DNA of 64,000 nt from Pyrrhosoma nymphula (GCA_963573305.1 OY754333.1:20085013-20149012); one strand, 5' to 3'. Numbered from the stretch's first letter, positions 1 to 12,665 are shown. A program made the numbers and translations. Notes: a model not told the origin generated them from the letters alone.

Positions 1-2909
1 TCCCTTCACACTACATCGGTTACTAACGATGTTATCGCTACAAATCAATAATTTTCGTTTTCCACTCTACTATGAGAAAGCTTCATTTGTGACTCTATTC
101 AGATTAGGTCACCTGCCCTTCATTCATCAAACCTCAGGATCCATTTGAAGATTCGATATTGAACTAAAATTTGGGATATTTTTTATTATTGTTTTCCCTC
201 TGCTTTCGATCGAGCAAGGAGATTTTCATCTGAGTATTGCAGTTCCAGGTTAGGCCACGCTCCAGGCCAGAATCAGCTGTCTGTTCCTCCTTTCCCCGTC
301 ATTGCGGGGGTTACTCCATTCACCCTCTCACAAAAACAGCTACGCGATCCATGGTCTAGGAGTATTGTGCGTCACTTGAGACGTTGATCTACCTAGGAGT
401 CAATGCCAAGGGATGTACGTGAGGAATAAACATCGAATGAATCATCGGCATCTCGCCGAATAGTCACATCTTATCTTCCTCCTCCCTTACCTCAACCGGC
501 TACATCAGCGGAGAGGGAGGGCATGCCTTTGAAGAGTGGGGGGCTTTTACTAAAAAGGGCCCAAGAGTTGGCATGGGGGGCCGGCAGAGTCAGCGTGGGA
601 CATCGCATCCTGACCTAGTGTTGAGTTGAGTGGGACGGAGGGGGTATTAGAAGGGGCCTGATCTCTTGGAGGGCCGGAAAGGGGACTTCGGCATGAAGGT
701 GATGACTCGTGCTCACCCTTAAGAGCGGGGAGGGGAGGACATGGAGACTTGAGGAGAAATATGACCAGTGTGGGAGAGAAGAGAAGCGTTTGATAGGTTC
801 GCCCGTTGTGAGAAGAAAGGTGATGGAGAAGAGTAAGCCGAGGTTTTGGAGAAACGGAGATGGAAAGCAGGGTGAATTTTCCTGGTGAGGATTGCTGGGT
901 GGGGGAAAAACAATATGGGAATGTGCGAGCATTTCTATTTTGCATTTCCTTAATTTCCGATCCATTCAGGTAGTATTGCAAAAGGGAATCAGTGAATAAG
1001 AATTGAAAAAGAAATACCACAAACAAATGAATGCATATTATAACAAATACATCAGCTATTCTGTCGAGAGAATCACTCATTTAACAAAAAAAGTTATTTA
1101 TTTTTGCGCTTTACTTCGCTCCATCGTCAGAGCCTCTCACCATGGCCTCTCATTTGGATAAATGCAAACTGAACCTGGAGTCGATGTCTTTAACAATTTG
1201 GAATCAAAGAAATATATCCCGAGCGAGCAAAACTTCATTCTTATTAGGAGAAATCAGGACTTGGTCATTTTCGTTACAAGCCTGGAGATCGTGATCTATA
1301 GATTTAAATTGCTGGGGGTTACAGCCAACAATCTGCCAACTTCTGACAAGTAATGTCTCAACGCCTCTATCCTAAAATCGTGGCCAATCCAGTGGCCTGC
1401 TTCAGCACTGGCTAGGTAACAACTAACTCCCACCCCCGATGTCCTCAGGGGGGTATCGTCTGATAACCCAAGAAAGAGATACAAGTGCTTCCAATTGGGC
1501 CAGGATGCTGATGAGTTTTATGCTCCCTCTCCGGCGGCATGACTTTTGGCATCCCATAGGATGGTTCCACTTATCCTCTTCTAGTTTATATATCTAATAA
1601 GTATTAAGCTACGAAACCCTTATTTTATTCTTAATCAATCTGCAGGAACGCAGCTGAGCTCTCGTTTAGGATATTTTCCCTTTGATAGTGTATGCGCCCA
1701 GCGCTAGTCATACTTTGGAATTAATGTGCGTAAAAGTAATTGGTCGTACGAACCAAGCGAACTCGTATTTTCTCTGGTTTTCTTGGCTGTTGGCGACAGA
1801 AGAAGGGAAGGGCAATACCTTGCTCGATGTCTACTACAAAACGCTCAATTAGGGCGGTAAATTAAACCTGATTCTTTCGATGATAGCTATTGCCAGTCAG
1901 AATAATTATGCCATGGAGCAAGGTTGAGTTTAATCAGTATGAAATAGTGCGAAAAAAAGTTTCCTTGGGTTGTATTCACGACTGAATCTACTGCTTGAAT
2001 AGCATAGCGCCATCTCCGATGCATATCATAGTTTTTGAGCTCACATGAGCAGCAAACGAATACTGTACCAGGAATATTCATCATGGATTTATGCTTTGGA
2101 AAACCAGTCGCAAAAAATGCCAGGGATCATGAGACAAAAATGCTTGTTGTAGCAATTAGTCTTTCTCGGGTGAGTATATCCGTACACGACTAATTTACAT
2201 TTTTTTACTCGTTGGCAACTCTGTGGACTCGTAGTAACAGAGCCGAATGCATTTTTTGTCCGATTGGTTCCATATTTTATGTGCAACAATGCCTACGATT
2301 CAAAGTCATCCTTAAGATCTTGTTTCACTGGGGCGTCCAGCAGCCACATTCAACCGCCGTATCTGGACAACGCGGCCGGGTGTTTTCATTCAGGCAACTA
2401 AATTCTGTTTCCGCGGCTGGGCGAAGTGGGAGAATGTGGCTTTATTTTAATAATAATTTTTTATCGCTTTGTGTTTCCTGAGAGTGAGTTGATTTTAAGC
2501 TGAAATGGATGGTGACGATTTAATTTTGTTGCTTTTGTTGGAAGACGAAGAAGAGGACGACCAATGTTGCAAGTAGTTTTACAAAAAAGAGCTGAAAAGG
2601 ACGTGTAATATAAAACGTGGAGAGAGGAGAGCAGAAAAATCACCAAAAATTGGGACTGCCTGACTAGGCGTCCACGTCTCGACTGCTCTCGAAGCAGTCA
2701 AGACGCAGACGTCGGGCATCAGCAGTCGAACTCGACGGCCGAGAGGTATCAGTGAAACCGGACCCATTTGATATACATTGGATGAGTACGGCAGTAACTT
2801 CCGACTGCTGGACGCAGATGCCGGACACGGCCGCAGGACATCCCAGCGAAACCACACCTTTACTATTGTAGCATGAAAATTGAGATATAGTTCAAGTAAT
2901 ACATTCAGT
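1..2909. other. No recognised gene; purine-rich tract and small hairpins
   Basis: I see no gene here. 480-920 is G/A-rich on the plus strand, which creates a long but unconvincing minus-strand frame. A short perfect hairpin lies at 2675-2705, with arms GACTGCT/AGCAGTC extended by CGTCT/AGACG around a five-base loop. Confidence 0.5.
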
Positions 2910-2917
2910 GCATAATG

Positions 2918-4707
2918 TAGGGATGGGCGATTACGATACCGATTAATCGAATAATCGATTATTTTTGTCAATTAATCAAAATTTTTTAATCGATTAATGC
3001 AACAGCCGATATCGATGATATCGATTATGTATACCCGATTAATTTGACCGATTACCGATTATTACGTAATCTTGTGAACTGTGATGGATAGAGCGGTTCA
3101 TATTCGTCTTCAGTTCGAAAATTTGACTGTGGCTGAACTCTGCGCGATGACGCCATAGAGGTATTAAAATAGAATGCGCACGACGTAACCACGTAACTCT
3201 ACGCGGCACCACATTTTGCCAGCCACTCACGTGTCATGTGTCAGATGTTGCTTCGCCAGGCATAGCCTTGTCTTGTGTTCGCTTGTTATTTTGATAATAC
3301 AATTGGTTACAATGTGGATTATTTCTTTTTATCGGTGAGAATGTGTTTATCGGTATCCTCTCCATGCTATCAAAAATGCTTTCACAAAGGTCGCGACAAA
3401 GTAATATTTTTTCCACACTGTTGGCGGCATCCCGCAAAACGTTAAATTGTACTGCGTACAGAGCTTTACGATCCGCCCAAATGGTGGAAAACTGCCCAAT
3501 CTTGTCACACTGGACATGGCGAGCACAGCCGTACCCTTCTCCCCGGCCCGCGGACTAGTGGGAAGTGAACTGTATCGTCATGTAGTTTTCTAGTCCGGTG
3601 TGGAAGCATTTCATGAGGCTGAGCAATAAAGAGGCTAATTAAAGAAATGCTTTAGAAATATTTCCATCTGTGGCAATACAACTATTTTCTGGAGCCACCT
3701 CAAGAGGCATGACATCTTCAGCAGCGGCAAGCGAAACAAGCAGCGTCAGCAACAACAGACCTGGAGAGAGTGAGCCATCAGGAGTAGATCCAGATTATCC
3801 AGGCGGATTCTGTTGGAGCTGGACCATCGCGACGCGTCGGTTCGATCCTATTGAATCCAGGAAGCATTATGCAGTCACCACGATGCTAGACCCACGGTTT
3901 AAAAAACTTCACTTCAAGAGCCCGATCGCTGTAGCTAATGCCATGAGCACCGTCATCGCTGTGATGGCTGAGATGTTTCACGAGGAGGATCAGGTGAACG
4001 TCCTGCAGATGTTTTCACCCACTGAGTGTGATGTAGCACCATCAGATGACCTCTGGAGCTTTCATGACACTGAAGCAGCATCACAGAAAACCCTGTATAA
4101 TGAAGATGACGCCGGTGAGACACCATTTGAGTTACGGAAATTCCTCAACCGACCCGTCGTAGATCGGTATTTGAATCCTTTTTCAGTGTGGGAATCAATG
4201 AAAACTGGATACCCTCACTTATATCAGGTAACCAGGAAGTACCTGCCAGGAGCAGCAACATCAGTTCTGTCAGAGAGACTCTTTTCCGAGATGAGTCTAA
4301 TACAATCTGATCTGATCGCGGTGACTTGCGGCGGCTTGCCTTACCTACTTATCAAAATTGAAAGTTTTAGCTTCAGTTCCCGTAAACATTTGGCAATCAT
4401 CCAAAATGTTAAATTAATTAAGAAATATTTCACTACTCTGTTCCCTGACACGCCTCCTGGACGTTTACCTAGATTTTAGAATCTGTACTCATGATAGCAT
4501 TAACCTTATAAAATGTAAATGAAACTATTTTACTTTATTTATGAAGGGACCATAACCTTGCAAGGTATGTTTTGGATGTTGTCATAATCGAATCGATTAA
4601 TCGATGTATCGATTAGTAAAAGCAATTAATCGGGCGCGATTAATTGGCTGCTTGCGATTAATCGATTTACAAAGTATCGATTATTTTTTAATAATCGCCC
4701 ATCCCTA
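2918..4707 (+). mobile_element. hAT DNA transposon, internally shortened, with intact ends
   Basis: The element is bounded by 16-bp perfect terminal inverted repeats (TAGGGATGGGCGATTA at 2918-2933 and its complement at 4692-4707). A perfect 8-bp target duplication, GCATAATG, lies at 2910-2917 and 4708-4715. Eight-base duplications are diagnostic of hAT transposition. Both ends carry arrays of ATCGATTA-type subterminal repeats (2935-3060 and 4585-4690). At 1,790 bp with a transposase of about 260 residues it is shorter than a usual autonomous hAT (transposase of roughly 600 or more residues), so it is probably a defective copy. Confidence 0.93.
3670..4479 (+). pseudogene. hAT transposase, C-terminal part only
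   Basis: This is the coding remnant inside the hAT element. The first ATG of the frame is at 3709; the frame is open from 3670. The visible family features are MLDPRFKKLHF, common in ZBED/hAT transposases just before the C-terminal region, and a dimerisation region at about residues 155-215 with YLNPFSVWES, YPHLYQVTRKYLPGAATSV and LSERLFSEM. The last corresponds to the family's PATS..SERLFS motif. The N-terminal BED zinc finger and most of the catalytic core are missing, and the expected WW is only VWES, so it is unlikely to transpose itself. It could still bind and dimerise. Confidence 0.85.
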
Positions 4708-4715
4708 GCATAATG

Positions 4716-6108
4716 TATTCGACAACGATGATTAATTAGATGTTTAACTCTGACAAGGAGTGCCTAAAATCGTTACTGTGATCCGTCACTATTTGTATAA
4801 ACAAGTAACTTTTTCACATCGGGACCAAGATCCGAGGTTCGTAATTTTAAAACTTCGTTATTTCGTAATATCAGGTACTGTTACATGCACTTAGATACCC
4901 TTTTGGTCGGGACCGAAGATTTTGCTTCGTAAAATCAAAATTTCATAATTTCGAGTTTCGTATTTTCAAGTTTCTACTGTAGTAGTTTCTAGGGCTGCCA
5001 CCTGACACTGGTCAACACTGATGTTACAGGAGAAAACCGGAAAAGATGAAGGATGATAACCAAATGAGGCGAGAAAAATGGAGAGGGTGAAGTTTAATTT
5101 TGATGAATAAGCAAAGAAGATTAGATTGTTTTTCATATCATATCCAGTTTCAAAATGTCACAAGAATGTGGGATTCCTAATTTCCTTCGCTTACTCTTCA
5201 CCAGTTTAATTCCTGGTGAGGGTAGCAGAGTTAAGTGTGAATGTACGTAGGAAAGCTAAGCTGGTGTGTACAATAGTCGTCTGAAGGTCATAAGAATGCA
5301 CAGTGGCACATTGCCTCAACAGTGATGGTGAACTCATCCCTGCGAACATTCCTCTAAAGATGCCAGGCAAAGACCATGTCCAGATGACCAAGACCATGGC
5401 TGTATTTCATGCCAGAACCCTATCCTATGCCAGTGATTATGTACACCTCCATGAACAACCACATTTCATTCAATAAAAGATTATTGTTAGATGTGTAACA
5501 CTATCAATTGTTCAATGTGACCTTGGTTGCTCACCTTTCTGATATCCATATCAGCTGATCAGCCCATTGTCCACTCTCAGTGTGGCATGATGCAGCATAG
5601 TGTGAACAGCAGTAGCTCAAGCAAAATTACAATATTCATGGCATATAGGGGCACATATTTCAAAATGGAGACAATTTTAGCCGTAAGGACTATCTTATCG
5701 TTACTCCTCAGAGCAGTGTTTGATTCTTCAGATTGAAAAAAGTAAAATGTCATTACTTTTATGCCCCTTGAACAATCTCGGATTATTAACTGAACTGAAA
5801 TTTTTAAGATTTTTACCTTATTTCTGGAACCCAAAGCACAACTTGAGTTTGAAGTTTAATATCATCAGAATAAAAAAACACCCTATTGGACATTTACCCT
5901 GCATCTTGAACTACATGGCAGTGGCATGGAAAATGGCATGCAGACTAAACATAGCCTTCAGATACACAATTATTCATATTCACTCATAACTCAAGATTTC
6001 CACTGACAATCAACGCGGAATAGTAGCACCTTAGGATTTAAATGAAAATACAATCCTGGATGGCACTTTCCCTGAGTCTTCCAAAGTCCACAGCTTTTGG
6101 CTGGATAG
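4716..6108. other. 3' UTR and downstream flank of the BEN gene; otherwise unremarkable
   Basis: The part nearest 6108 is the 3' untranslated region of the minus-strand BEN gene. The rest is AT-rich with no coding signal I can support. Confidence 0.4.
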
Positions 6109-6248
6109 TTAGCTGATGGTGTAGTTTGGTTTCCTGTTGAGTGTGGCAATTTTGTCGGCAAGATATATTCTAATCTTCTGAGCTCTCTTGCAGATCTCAT
6201 CTTGAGAAGTATTTGGTTCATGGTGTCGTATTCGCTGGACAAATTTTT
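6109..6248 (-). CDS. BEN-domain protein, last coding exon (C-terminal half of the BEN domain, stop)
   Basis: A strong acceptor, TTTTTTTCCAG at 6249, precedes the exon. Its first two bases complete the codon split by the phase-1 donor at 11697 (G + AA = Glu). The frame continues for 45 codons to a TAA at 6111-6109. The segment KFVQRIRHHEPNTSQDE followed by ICKRAQKIRIYLADKIATL is an amphipathic helix pair as expected at the end of a BEN domain. Joined lengths are 606 + 244 + 140 nt = 330 codons (329 residues plus stop). The BEN domain sits at the very C-terminus, as in BEN-solo proteins. An ATTAAA-like polyadenylation hexamer is at 5860-5855 on the minus strand, which is weak evidence for the 3' end. 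Extra internal exons cannot be excluded, but none is needed to keep the frame. Confidence 0.85.
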
Positions 6249-6444
6249 CTGGAAAAAAATGCAATCAAAGACTTCTAAAAAACTTTCATGATTTTCAACT
6301 TGATCATCTCTTCATTATCAATCTGTTTAACCATCACAAAATGTAATCAGAATACTGATATGAAAGGGCAAATTTTTCATACACACAAAGATATTTTTAC
6401 ATAAAAATATTTTTTTTGTCCTGGGCTGATATAGTGACATTGGT

Positions 6445-7200
6445 GGATGACCAGGCGTTCTTTCACGACCATATTGTGAGTCGAATTTTGATGAGATTAT
6501 AAGCTTTAGTAGATGGATTAGAATTTGTGTGGGAAATACATAATAGATAAATCATAAGAAAACTAAAGCAATTAGATTTTCTAGGGCAAAGAAAGTGTCA
6601 TAAGAGTAGGAGGGCACAAATTGAAGCCGGTATCATTGTTAAATTACTTGGGCTGTACGCTAGAAGAAAATGGGCCTAGTGGCAAAGGCATCGAGAGAAC
6701 AATAGTGCTAGCAAAGGAAGCATTCAGCAATAGAAGGGAGCTAATGATGGGGACCATGGGTAAGGATACAGAGAAAAGGCTGGTGAAGAGCTTAATATGG
6801 AGCGTTCCATTTTATGGGGCAGAAACGTGGACTCTGAGAAAGGAGGGTGAGAATAGGCTGAAGGCGTTCTAGATGTGGGTGTGGAGGAGGATTGAGAAGG
6901 TGCGTTGGAGGGAAAGGAAGACATATGAGGAAGTGCTTGACATGGTGGGCGAGGAGAGGACACTTATAGATGAGATTAGGAGAAGGCAGGGTAGGTGCCT
7001 AGAAGCGGTAATGAGGGGCGATGGGTTGCTAAAGGCCATGACAGAGGGAAGGATGTTGGGCAAGTGGGGAAAGGGAAGAAAGTGAATAGGTTTTATGGAC
7101 GGGATGAAGATAGAAATACTAGAGGTAGATAGGGCACGGCACATGTAAGAGTCTGTTGAATTATCTCTGACTTTCATCATTTAAACCTACCTTTAACTGG
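6445..7200 (+). mobile_element. Non-LTR retrotransposon (LINE) reverse-transcriptase tail, decayed
   Basis: Translated pieces read DDQAF (RT catalytic-motif remnant) near 6470, then NYLGCTLEENG, FYGAETWTLRKEGENRLKAF, a stop at 6870, and MWVWRRIEKVRWRERKTYEE onward to about 7084. The FYGAETWTLRK...MWxWRR string is the RT thumb/C-terminal region of APE-type non-LTR elements; I do not assign a clade. It has at least one stop and is 5'-truncated. It lies in the last intron of the BEN gene in antisense to that gene. The 3' end has the CCGGTAGG-like sequence also seen at copies near 7,740 and 12,660. Confidence 0.85.
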
Positions 7201-7369
7201 TAGGTAGGAAGTAAGTCCATGATGACTTACTCACTCATTAATGCCCACGTTGAACTACTCAAGCCAAAACTTTAGTGCTTAGCTAAACTCAGCTATAAGT
7301 GTGAGGATAAATTGCTACATATTAAAGTGAGGGAAATGTCACACTTGGAAATCAGGAAAGAAGATAAGA

Positions 7370-7750
7370 GTAGGCTGCGGGCGTTCTAGATGTGGGTGTG
7401 GAGGAGGATGAAGAGGTGCGGTGGACGGAAAGTAAGAAAAACAAGGAAGTGCTTGGTATGGTGGGTAAGGGAAGGAAGCTTCTGGATGAGATTAGGAAAA
7501 CATAGGGTAGGTGGTTGGAGGGGGTAAATGAGGTATGATGGATTACTTAAGGATTCAATCGAGGGGAGGATTTTGGGTAAGCGAGGAAGGGTAAGGAGGA
7601 GAATAGGTGTAATGGATGGGATGTAGAAGGGTAGAAGTATGCTTATATGAAAAAAAAATGTCAATGGTTAAGAGGGCCCTGCACATGCAAAAATGTGGAG
7701 GATATTTTTTCTTACTTCCATTGAAACCTACTGTAACCGGTAGATCACCA
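7370..7750 (+). mobile_element. Second LINE tail of the same family, decayed
   Basis: It starts within a degraded LRK..NRL..F string and repeats the codons for MWVWRR(M)K, with several frame breaks. It ends in GTAACCGGTAG like its neighbour. It sits about 500 bp downstream of the previous copy in the same orientation. Confidence 0.75.
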
Positions 7751-9105
7751 AATTATCATAATGCTAATTTATTTAAATAATTTTTGTGGCTGGGATGATA
7801 TTAATATGTGAACATTGTGGCATAAATCTTAAAAAGCTTATTGAATTTTTCATTCCCAAACTGATACAAAATAAAAATGCATACTTTGATTGGCAGATGA
7901 ATTGTGGGACAGAAAATATGTTAAGAGTAAAAATCTCCAGCTTTTTCTGCAAGATGAAAACTTGTCTTACACTTACATTAGAGCCACTAAGGTGACTTTT
8001 CCGAGATCTATATTTAAACATATGACCAGCCAAAAATGTCTTCCTCAATTTGTTCTTCACATATATAGGCCATGGAGAATATTCACAAATAAACAGGTTA
8101 AATTTCTGATTGACTTTGGAAATGAAGACCTACCCATGCCAAATAACTTGGTACACAAATGTGGTTTTTAATATTTATCAATTCCATTGAGGCCAATTAC
8201 AATGATAAATTATCCACCCGATATCTAAAATGAAAAATCTGGTTTTACTCAATGCAACTCAAGAGGCCATTACTATCTATAGCAATTTTGAAAGGTGGAT
8301 TGCTATTTTTTTTACGAGCATATGGAAAAAATAACTTCGAGGTAACTGACACTCAATATGCTGAATGCCAAACTCCTGAATAAGATGAAAAGAAAACCTT
8401 TTGACAACTGTAAATACTTGTGTATATGCTAACCAAGTGAACAGTCTGACAACTGATTTTTCAGCAAACCACACAGCTTTTTTCAGTCTAACCACAGCTT
8501 TTTCCAATATATTCTGACCTTAGGTTTTTCTACACTCGGGTACATGGGATGCTTGGAAATCTTAGGCTAATAAGGATAGATTATTTTTTATCTAGATATC
8601 TCGAAGCTCACAATCAGCATATATTCACAGAATGATCTCAGTTTCCCACATAGTTTAGCATTGTAGTTACTTATAATAAACTAAAAATTTTTATTCTTGC
8701 CATCTGCATAATCTAGAGAAAAAAATTTAGGTATTCCATTTTAACTGAAAAATGGTAAGCACAAGTTGTGGCAGATGAATAATTAAGCTTACACTATGAA
8801 AATAGAGGCATTAATCTTCTACGTTATTAATTATTCATATGGTTGTAAATTATCCCACACGGCACATTTCTGTTTCAAAATGTTTGACCCTGGTGCTCAT
8901 GTAGGCAAATCCTGTTTTTCCCCAGAACACCAAAAGTAACCTCATAGAGAAAGTTTTCATTTACTTGAGTGTGCACCTGACGTTTGGATCATTCCAGCAC
9001 CATTTCAAAACGTGAATGGGCCGGTAGAAAACGTCTCCGGAAAGTGGAATAAAAATGTTCATGAAGCGGTTTGTGCTATGTGGGATAATTCTGGTATATC
9101 TAGTT
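7751..9105. other. Intronic sequence; short open frames not recognised
   Basis: A plus-strand frame at about 7890-8171 gives 93 residues (ending NNLVHKCGF). I do not recognise it and it shows no domain, splice context or codon pattern that convinces me. The rest is AT-rich intron of the BEN gene. Confidence 0.35.
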
Positions 9106-10427
9106 CAGGGTGGCTACTGATATCCAATTTTTAAATTCCCTGACTTTTCCCTGACTATTCCCTGATGGATTTATCAATTTCCCTGACCAATCGCCAAAAG
9201 GTCACCTATATTTGGAATATTTTATTTCTGCTGAATTAAATTTTCGTCAAAACTCAGAAAATGTTAAAAGCTTAAATCATTACATTAAAAGCTACATGTA
9301 CATCCTAATGAAAAAAAAAATATTTAATCTTCATAAGTTAAACTCTCATCCAAATTATAGTCGCGTCTTGGTAGTTCAAGGAAGCTGAGAATTGGTGAAA
9401 AGGCATCGAAGGAAAAGTCAATGGCCAATTTACTGTCGGACTCCACCAAATGTATCACTAGGGTGCGCGAAAAATACAAACCAAAGCCAAGTTGTTGGAC
9501 TGGATCAAAATCGGATAGCGTGAGTGACTTTCAGAAGCGAATAACAATTTGATTAACGTGGTTATAACCCCTTGATTGCAAGAGTATTGCAAATCAATTG
9601 CAATTTAAAACTATTTGGATAAACAAACAAAACGTAAGCGTACCACTGCGAGCGAAGACAGGAGGTAATTGGCAACGGCAGCATCATATTCAGGAATATC
9701 ATGTTTGAGGTGGTTTTTGACCTGACTAAATTGCTTCGAGAGGGAGCTAAGGGGGCTATTCAACAATTACGTCGAGCGTGAACGGAGGGGAGGGGAGGAG
9801 GGCTCTTCTTACTGTTTCACGAAGGGCGATATGGGAATCGAAGATGATCTTGCGTAAGATTTTGTTTACTTGTACTTGTATTACCATTTTAATAATCTTT
9901 GTCTCGTATTTTTACAACTGTAAGCATTTATTTACTACGAGCTAGTATGCTCCAGCCGCTCCAGTTACCTCTCAAGCTAAGCCTTGGAAGTTAAAAAAAA
10001 ATGCGACGTAAAATTTTCCGAACAGCATAGCCTCGGATTCCTTGTGATTAGCGTAATACATTGTGACCATGAATTTTGACATTACTAGGCAAATACCGCA
10101 ATAAGGATATGCAAAAGATATACATTGTACGTCTGATTCACTACTAAATAACTAAGATTCACAACTGAATGAGCCACGAATTTATGGGGCTTATTCCATG
10201 AACGTCAGCGACGGACATTAGTTTTAGTTGGTGAAATGTTTTGGTGAAATAAAGGGTGGGAAAGACTGGCCGATAAACGTAATGGTAGAAAAATAATGAG
10301 AATTTCCTACCCCAGTTTCTCCCTGACTGTTACGAAAATTCCCTGACATTTCCCTGACTTTTCCAGAAATTCAAAATTCCCTGACAATTCCAGGTTTTCC
10401 CGGTTTTCCCTGACGATCACCACCCTG
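9106..10427. mobile_element. Non-autonomous DNA transposon with CAGGGTGG ends
   Basis: It begins CAGGGTGGCTACTGAT and ends in the complement of CAGGGTGGTGATCGTC. TAGTT occurs directly at both borders (9101-9105 and 10428-10432). Both termini hold multiple CCCTGAC/CCCTGA subterminal motifs pointing inward (9140-9185 and 10320-10415). No transposase frame is present in the 1.3 kb. CAGGGTG-ended elements with CCCTGA repeats are a common hAT-like non-autonomous type in invertebrates, but the apparent 5-bp duplication is shorter than the hAT norm of 8, so the superfamily is uncertain. Confidence 0.7.
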
Positions 10428-10511
10428 TAGTTTCCTTAAAATATTATTGATTTGTCTTGATTACCAACTAGCTGTTAAAACTCTCCAAACAACCCTCAAT
10501 AACCCTCATAG

Positions 10512-10705
10512 TGCCGGCCTTGGTGGAGGCGGGGTTAAGTCCTCGCCTGCCAAACCAAAGGTCGCGGGTTCGAATCCCGCCTGGGTAGGAAATTTACACC
10601 TCCCAGGGCATGGTTGTGTGTTTGCCCAACGAGTTGTATGGAAGAGACGACTTTTAAGTCCTAATATCGCTCGATGCAAGACCCCAAAAAAATAAAAAAG
10701 GGCTC
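10512..10705 (+). repeat. tRNA-derived SINE
   Basis: GCCGGCCTTGGTGG starts a tRNA-like head. A box-A-like GGCGGGGTTAAGTCC and a B box GGTTCGAATCCC follow, with stem bases CGCGG/CCGCC, then a non-tRNA body (GGGCATGGTTGTG...AACGAGTTG) and an A-rich tail at about 10,680-10,703. A related copy is at 60,350-60,540. It lies in the intron between the second and last BEN exons. Confidence 0.8.
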
Positions 10706-11696
10706 TGGTCGTATGCAATTCAGAATTCCTTATATTTATAAAATGTTGCAGGATGTGATATTAATGTGAATGGTTGAGATAATTCACTACAAAATATCTT
10801 CATTGCCCTTCTCAAGTCCACTGGACTCTCATTAGTCCAGGAAAATGCTGAGAGAAGGTACACTAACAATCTAAGAGAGGAAAAATACAGTGGATACTTA
10901 AATACATATCTGGTTAATTTTGCAGAGAAAGGGTACTACTAGTAAGGGTGCAGTTAAACTACTGCCTCTATACCATGATAGAGGCAGGGAATCCCTGAAG
11001 GTAGCCGAAACTACCCAATCTTGGGTAGTTTTGGCTCTTATCAAAAATTACTTATGGTTTCAAGAAAACAACTTTTTGGCTATGCTCTGTCCAAATGTGC
11101 TCCAAGAAAGTAGAGAGGTGGAACTGTTTCTTCTCCATGACCCATTCACGCTTTATGATCTGGATTAGCTTAAACATCCCATCTGCCCAACATTGGATGT
11201 GCACAAAAGCACTCCAAATGGTACACTACCTCATAGTGTGTGCAAGGAACATTGTCTTTAGGTTTAAGTAGGAGGACACAACTGGGACAGTCAGGTACAA
11301 TCTATCAGGACCATGGAAAAGAATCTTCACTTGAAGGTAAGTTAGGGAAATCGCTCTGGCCAATTGGGACCATCCAAAGTTAAAAACAACCCTTTCTAAG
11401 ACAGGCAAAGAGGGCCTGCACACAGCAGCAGGGTTGCCATAGAAACTGCTGTCACCAGTGGACATCACCGAGAGGAAAGCAGGAAAGGCATTACTCATAG
11501 AGTAGAATGCCATAGAAATCAGCAATTATTATTGCTCCCATAAGTTTAGCTCAGGAGATCATCAGATAATGCAAGCCTTTCCACCACATCACAGTTGTAG
11601 TTTAATAGCTGATTAAATATACAATTATCATTTTCAGTAGGTACTGAAAATCAAACTTTCTAATTTAATAGGGTTGGAAAATGAAGGGAATCATAC

Positions 11697-11940
11697 CTTT
11701 TATATAGTCCAGCTTCCTAGGGGAGAGTGGGGGTTTTGGCACAGAGTCCTGAATAGCTGTACACCTCTTCCCTGTCACGCTACGACAAGCAAGTGTCTCA
11801 GGTCCCCATATGGCCAATGCAAGGTTCTTCACAAAAAGGGAATCCCCTGCTTGACCACTTCTAACACAAGATGCTGCCTTGAGTTTCTCTTCCGAGAGGA
11901 CTGTACCATTGTTGTCATCTGTCTGAGAAATCTCGCAAAC
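11697..11940 (-). CDS. BEN-domain protein, second coding exon (N-terminal half of the BEN domain)
   Basis: The exon opens after TTTATTTAAG|GTTTGC (acceptor at 11941) in phase 0, matching the phase-0 donor of the previous exon, and closes at AAAAG|GTATGA in phase 1. It encodes residues 203-283. The stretch SLFVKNLALAIWG, then LACRSVTGKRC, then KPPLSPRKLDYIK is the signature of the BEN domain (IWG, RSVTGK and LSPxKL are the family's most recognisable positions). BEN domains bind DNA or act as protein-interaction surfaces in chromatin and transcription factors, and insect BEN-solo proteins such as Insensitive and the Elba factors are repressors or insulator proteins. That places this protein in the nucleus by inference. 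I cannot assign an orthologue, so no symbol is given. Confidence 0.88.
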
Positions 11941-12059
11941 CTTAAATAAACAAGACATCAGAGTAAATATAAAACAATAGCTAACTAATTAAGAAATTGA
12001 CACCCAGACATCAGAAAAATTTTGAAATTTAATTTTTGAGATAATAGCATACACAAACT

Positions 12060-12665
12060 GAAGCAAGTATGTAGAACAATTTAATTACTTGGGTAGTATG
12101 CTATAAGAAAATGGGCATAGTAGCAAAGACATTACGAGGGGAATAGTGCTAGCGAAGGAAGTGTTCAGTAATAGAAGGGAGCTGATGATGGAGACCTTAA
12201 GTAAGGATATACATATATAGAAGAGGCTGGTATGAGCTTGATAAGGAGGAATGGCATTGTATGGGGTAGAAACGTGGACTCTGAGAAAGGAACACGAAAA
12301 TAGGCTGAAGGCGTTCAAGATGTGGGTGTGGAGGAGGATGGAGAAGATGCGATGGACAGAAAGAAAGAAGTACGAGGAAGTGCTCGTCATGGTGGGCGAG
12401 GAGAGGAAACTTCTAGACGATATTAGGGGGAGAAGATTAGGTGGCTGGAAGCGGTAATGATAGATTGCTGAAGGCCGTGATAGAGGGAAGGATGTTGGGC
12501 AAGTGGGGAAGGGGGAGAAAGAGAATAGGTTTTATGGAGGGGATGAAGAAAGGTAGGCCTTATGCTGAGATGAAGAATAAAATACTAGAGATAGATAGGG
12601 CACTGCACGTGTGAGAGTCTGTTGGATATTCTCTGACTTTCATCATAACTTACCTATAACCGGTA
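12060..12665 (+). mobile_element. LINE tail, same family as 6445-7200
   Basis: It contains NYLGS-like, LYGVETWTLRKEHENRLKAF and MWVWRRMEKMRWTERKKYEE pieces, broken by a few indels, then the GGGAAGGATGTTGGGCAAG block and the 3' ACCGGTAGG sequence. It lies in the first coding intron of the BEN gene, just upstream (in gene sense) of the exon at 11,697-11,940. Confidence 0.85.

Noticed and set aside
550..1080. Minus-strand frame of 176 codons
   Set aside because: Sits in a purine-rich tract, has low-complexity S/P composition, overlapping frames of similar length, no domain and no splice context.
3670..4479. hAT transposase fragment as a domesticated host gene
   Set aside because: Lies inside exact terminal repeats with a perfect 8-bp duplication, so it is part of a mobile element.
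7890..8171. Possible 93-codon plus-strand exon
   Set aside because: No recognised domain, no convincing splice sites, and it lies in an intron of a gene on the other strand.
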